This document shows positions 63,635 through 64,000 of a DNA stretch of 64,000 bases, piece after piece. A program made the translations under genes and the position numbers. The DNA is from Hydractinia symbiolongicarpus (Eukaryota > Cnidaria > Hydrozoa > Anthoathecata > Hydractiniidae): the NCBI RefSeq assembly GCF_029227915.1, contig NC_079877.1, positions 4,528,001 to 4,592,000 on the forward strand, read 5' to 3'. Position 1 is the first letter of the stretch. Each line of letters starts with the position of its first letter. The notes under the pieces are model-generated. The model did not search any database. It saw only the letters and a program-made list of their open reading frames with translations, and was not told where the DNA came from.

Positions 63635-64000
63635 TTATTTCACCACTAAAACGCATGAGACTTGTGGTTTTCAAAAATATTTTCATTTTTGATGAGACGC
63701 TTAATGAAAGAGGTTTAATCGCCGGCAAACGAAATCCCGCGTTTTCCCGTAAATCCGGGGCTTGGCCCGTATAGTCGAATGTATACAAAGAAAGTACCCA
63801 GGGAGTAAACTCATTTCCCGAACGATTTTTTAAATTTTTTTTTCACCACTACAACGCAAGAGACTTGTAGTTTTCAAAAATGTTTTCATTTTTGATGAGA
63901 CGCTTAATGAAAGAGGTTTAATCGCCAGAAAACGAAAACCCGCGATTTCCCGTAAATCCCGGGCTTGGCCCGTATAGTCGAATGTATACAAAGAAAGTAC

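Larger units (their letters stand above)
15829..64000 (-). repeat. Satellite array, inverted arm (about 238 units of about 202 bp)
   Basis: The same 202-203 bp monomer as the forward arm, now reading on the minus strand to the window end, without interruption. Plus-strand landmarks per unit are CACCACTAAAACGCATGAGA, CTTGTAGTTTTCAAAAATG, GAGACGCTGAATAAAAG, TTTAATCGCCGGC, CCCGCGATTTCCCGTAAATC, GTATACAAAGAAAGTACCC and GAGTAAACTCATTTCC. The array runs past 64000, ending in units with CGCTTAATGAAAGAGG like those near 15957, 16971 and 18592. Units from 31480 to 35925 are in mixed order, and I resolved no clean higher-order period there. No gene or inserted element was seen anywhere in the arm. Confidence 0.97.

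Noticed and set aside
1-64000. CRISPR array
   Set aside because: The repeat is about 202 bp, joined head to tail without unique spacers, and units vary gradually. CRISPR repeats are short and separated by unique spacers.
1-64000. Known satellites such as primate alpha satellite (171 bp)
   Set aside because: Unit length and sequence do not match any satellite I can recall. A search of repeat databases with 607-808 would be needed to name it.
15829-64000. rDNA spacer, telomeric or subtelomeric repeat
   Set aside because: No rRNA-like segment, no short telomere-type repeat and no unique sequence was seen between units.

Overview
The whole 64 kb window is one uninterrupted block of tandemly repeated satellite DNA. 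The unit is about 202-203 bp, A+T-rich (about 62% by hand count of one unit) with a G+C-rich core. I see no gene, RNA gene, transposon, CRISPR array or unique sequence. The scale, the nucleosome-sized unit and the nested higher-order duplications point to eukaryotic heterochromatin, centromeric or pericentromeric or a similar block. I do not recognise the repeat family and cannot name the organism. The unit is rich in CpG (about 12 in 203 bp, roughly 1.6 times expectation), which argues against a strongly methylated, CpG-decaying vertebrate-type repeat.

There are two arms. Bases 1-15828 hold about 78 units in one orientation. Bases 15829-64000 hold about 238 units in the opposite orientation. 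The switch is one sharp, out-of-register junction at 15828/15829. The flanking sequence forms an imperfect inverted repeat around a 40-bp spacer. The arms share the same subfamilies but differ in unit order and in some arm-specific variants, so this is not a simple folded-back read.

Each arm carries local higher-order repeats built from diverged units. Forward arm: a 1,820-bp 9-unit duplication (2281-5800), a 404-bp dimer in three copies (8643-9855) and an 811-bp 4-unit duplication (11810-13431). Inverted arm: about 1,621 bp (16500-19130), 1,826 bp (19920-25000), shuffled blocks (25013-31480), 1,010 bp (38350-40380 and 56740-60180), 1,416 bp (40770-43601), about 4,045 bp (42190-56900) and 1,619 bp (60256-63634). 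The last is almost identical between copies, so amplification is recent.

The short open reading frames in the window are by-products of the repeat. A 202-bp unit shifts frame by one base per unit, so no frame stays open for more than about two units. They are not annotated as genes. Coordinates of higher-order blocks were found by reading and matching landmark variants and are approximate to tens of bases unless stated.
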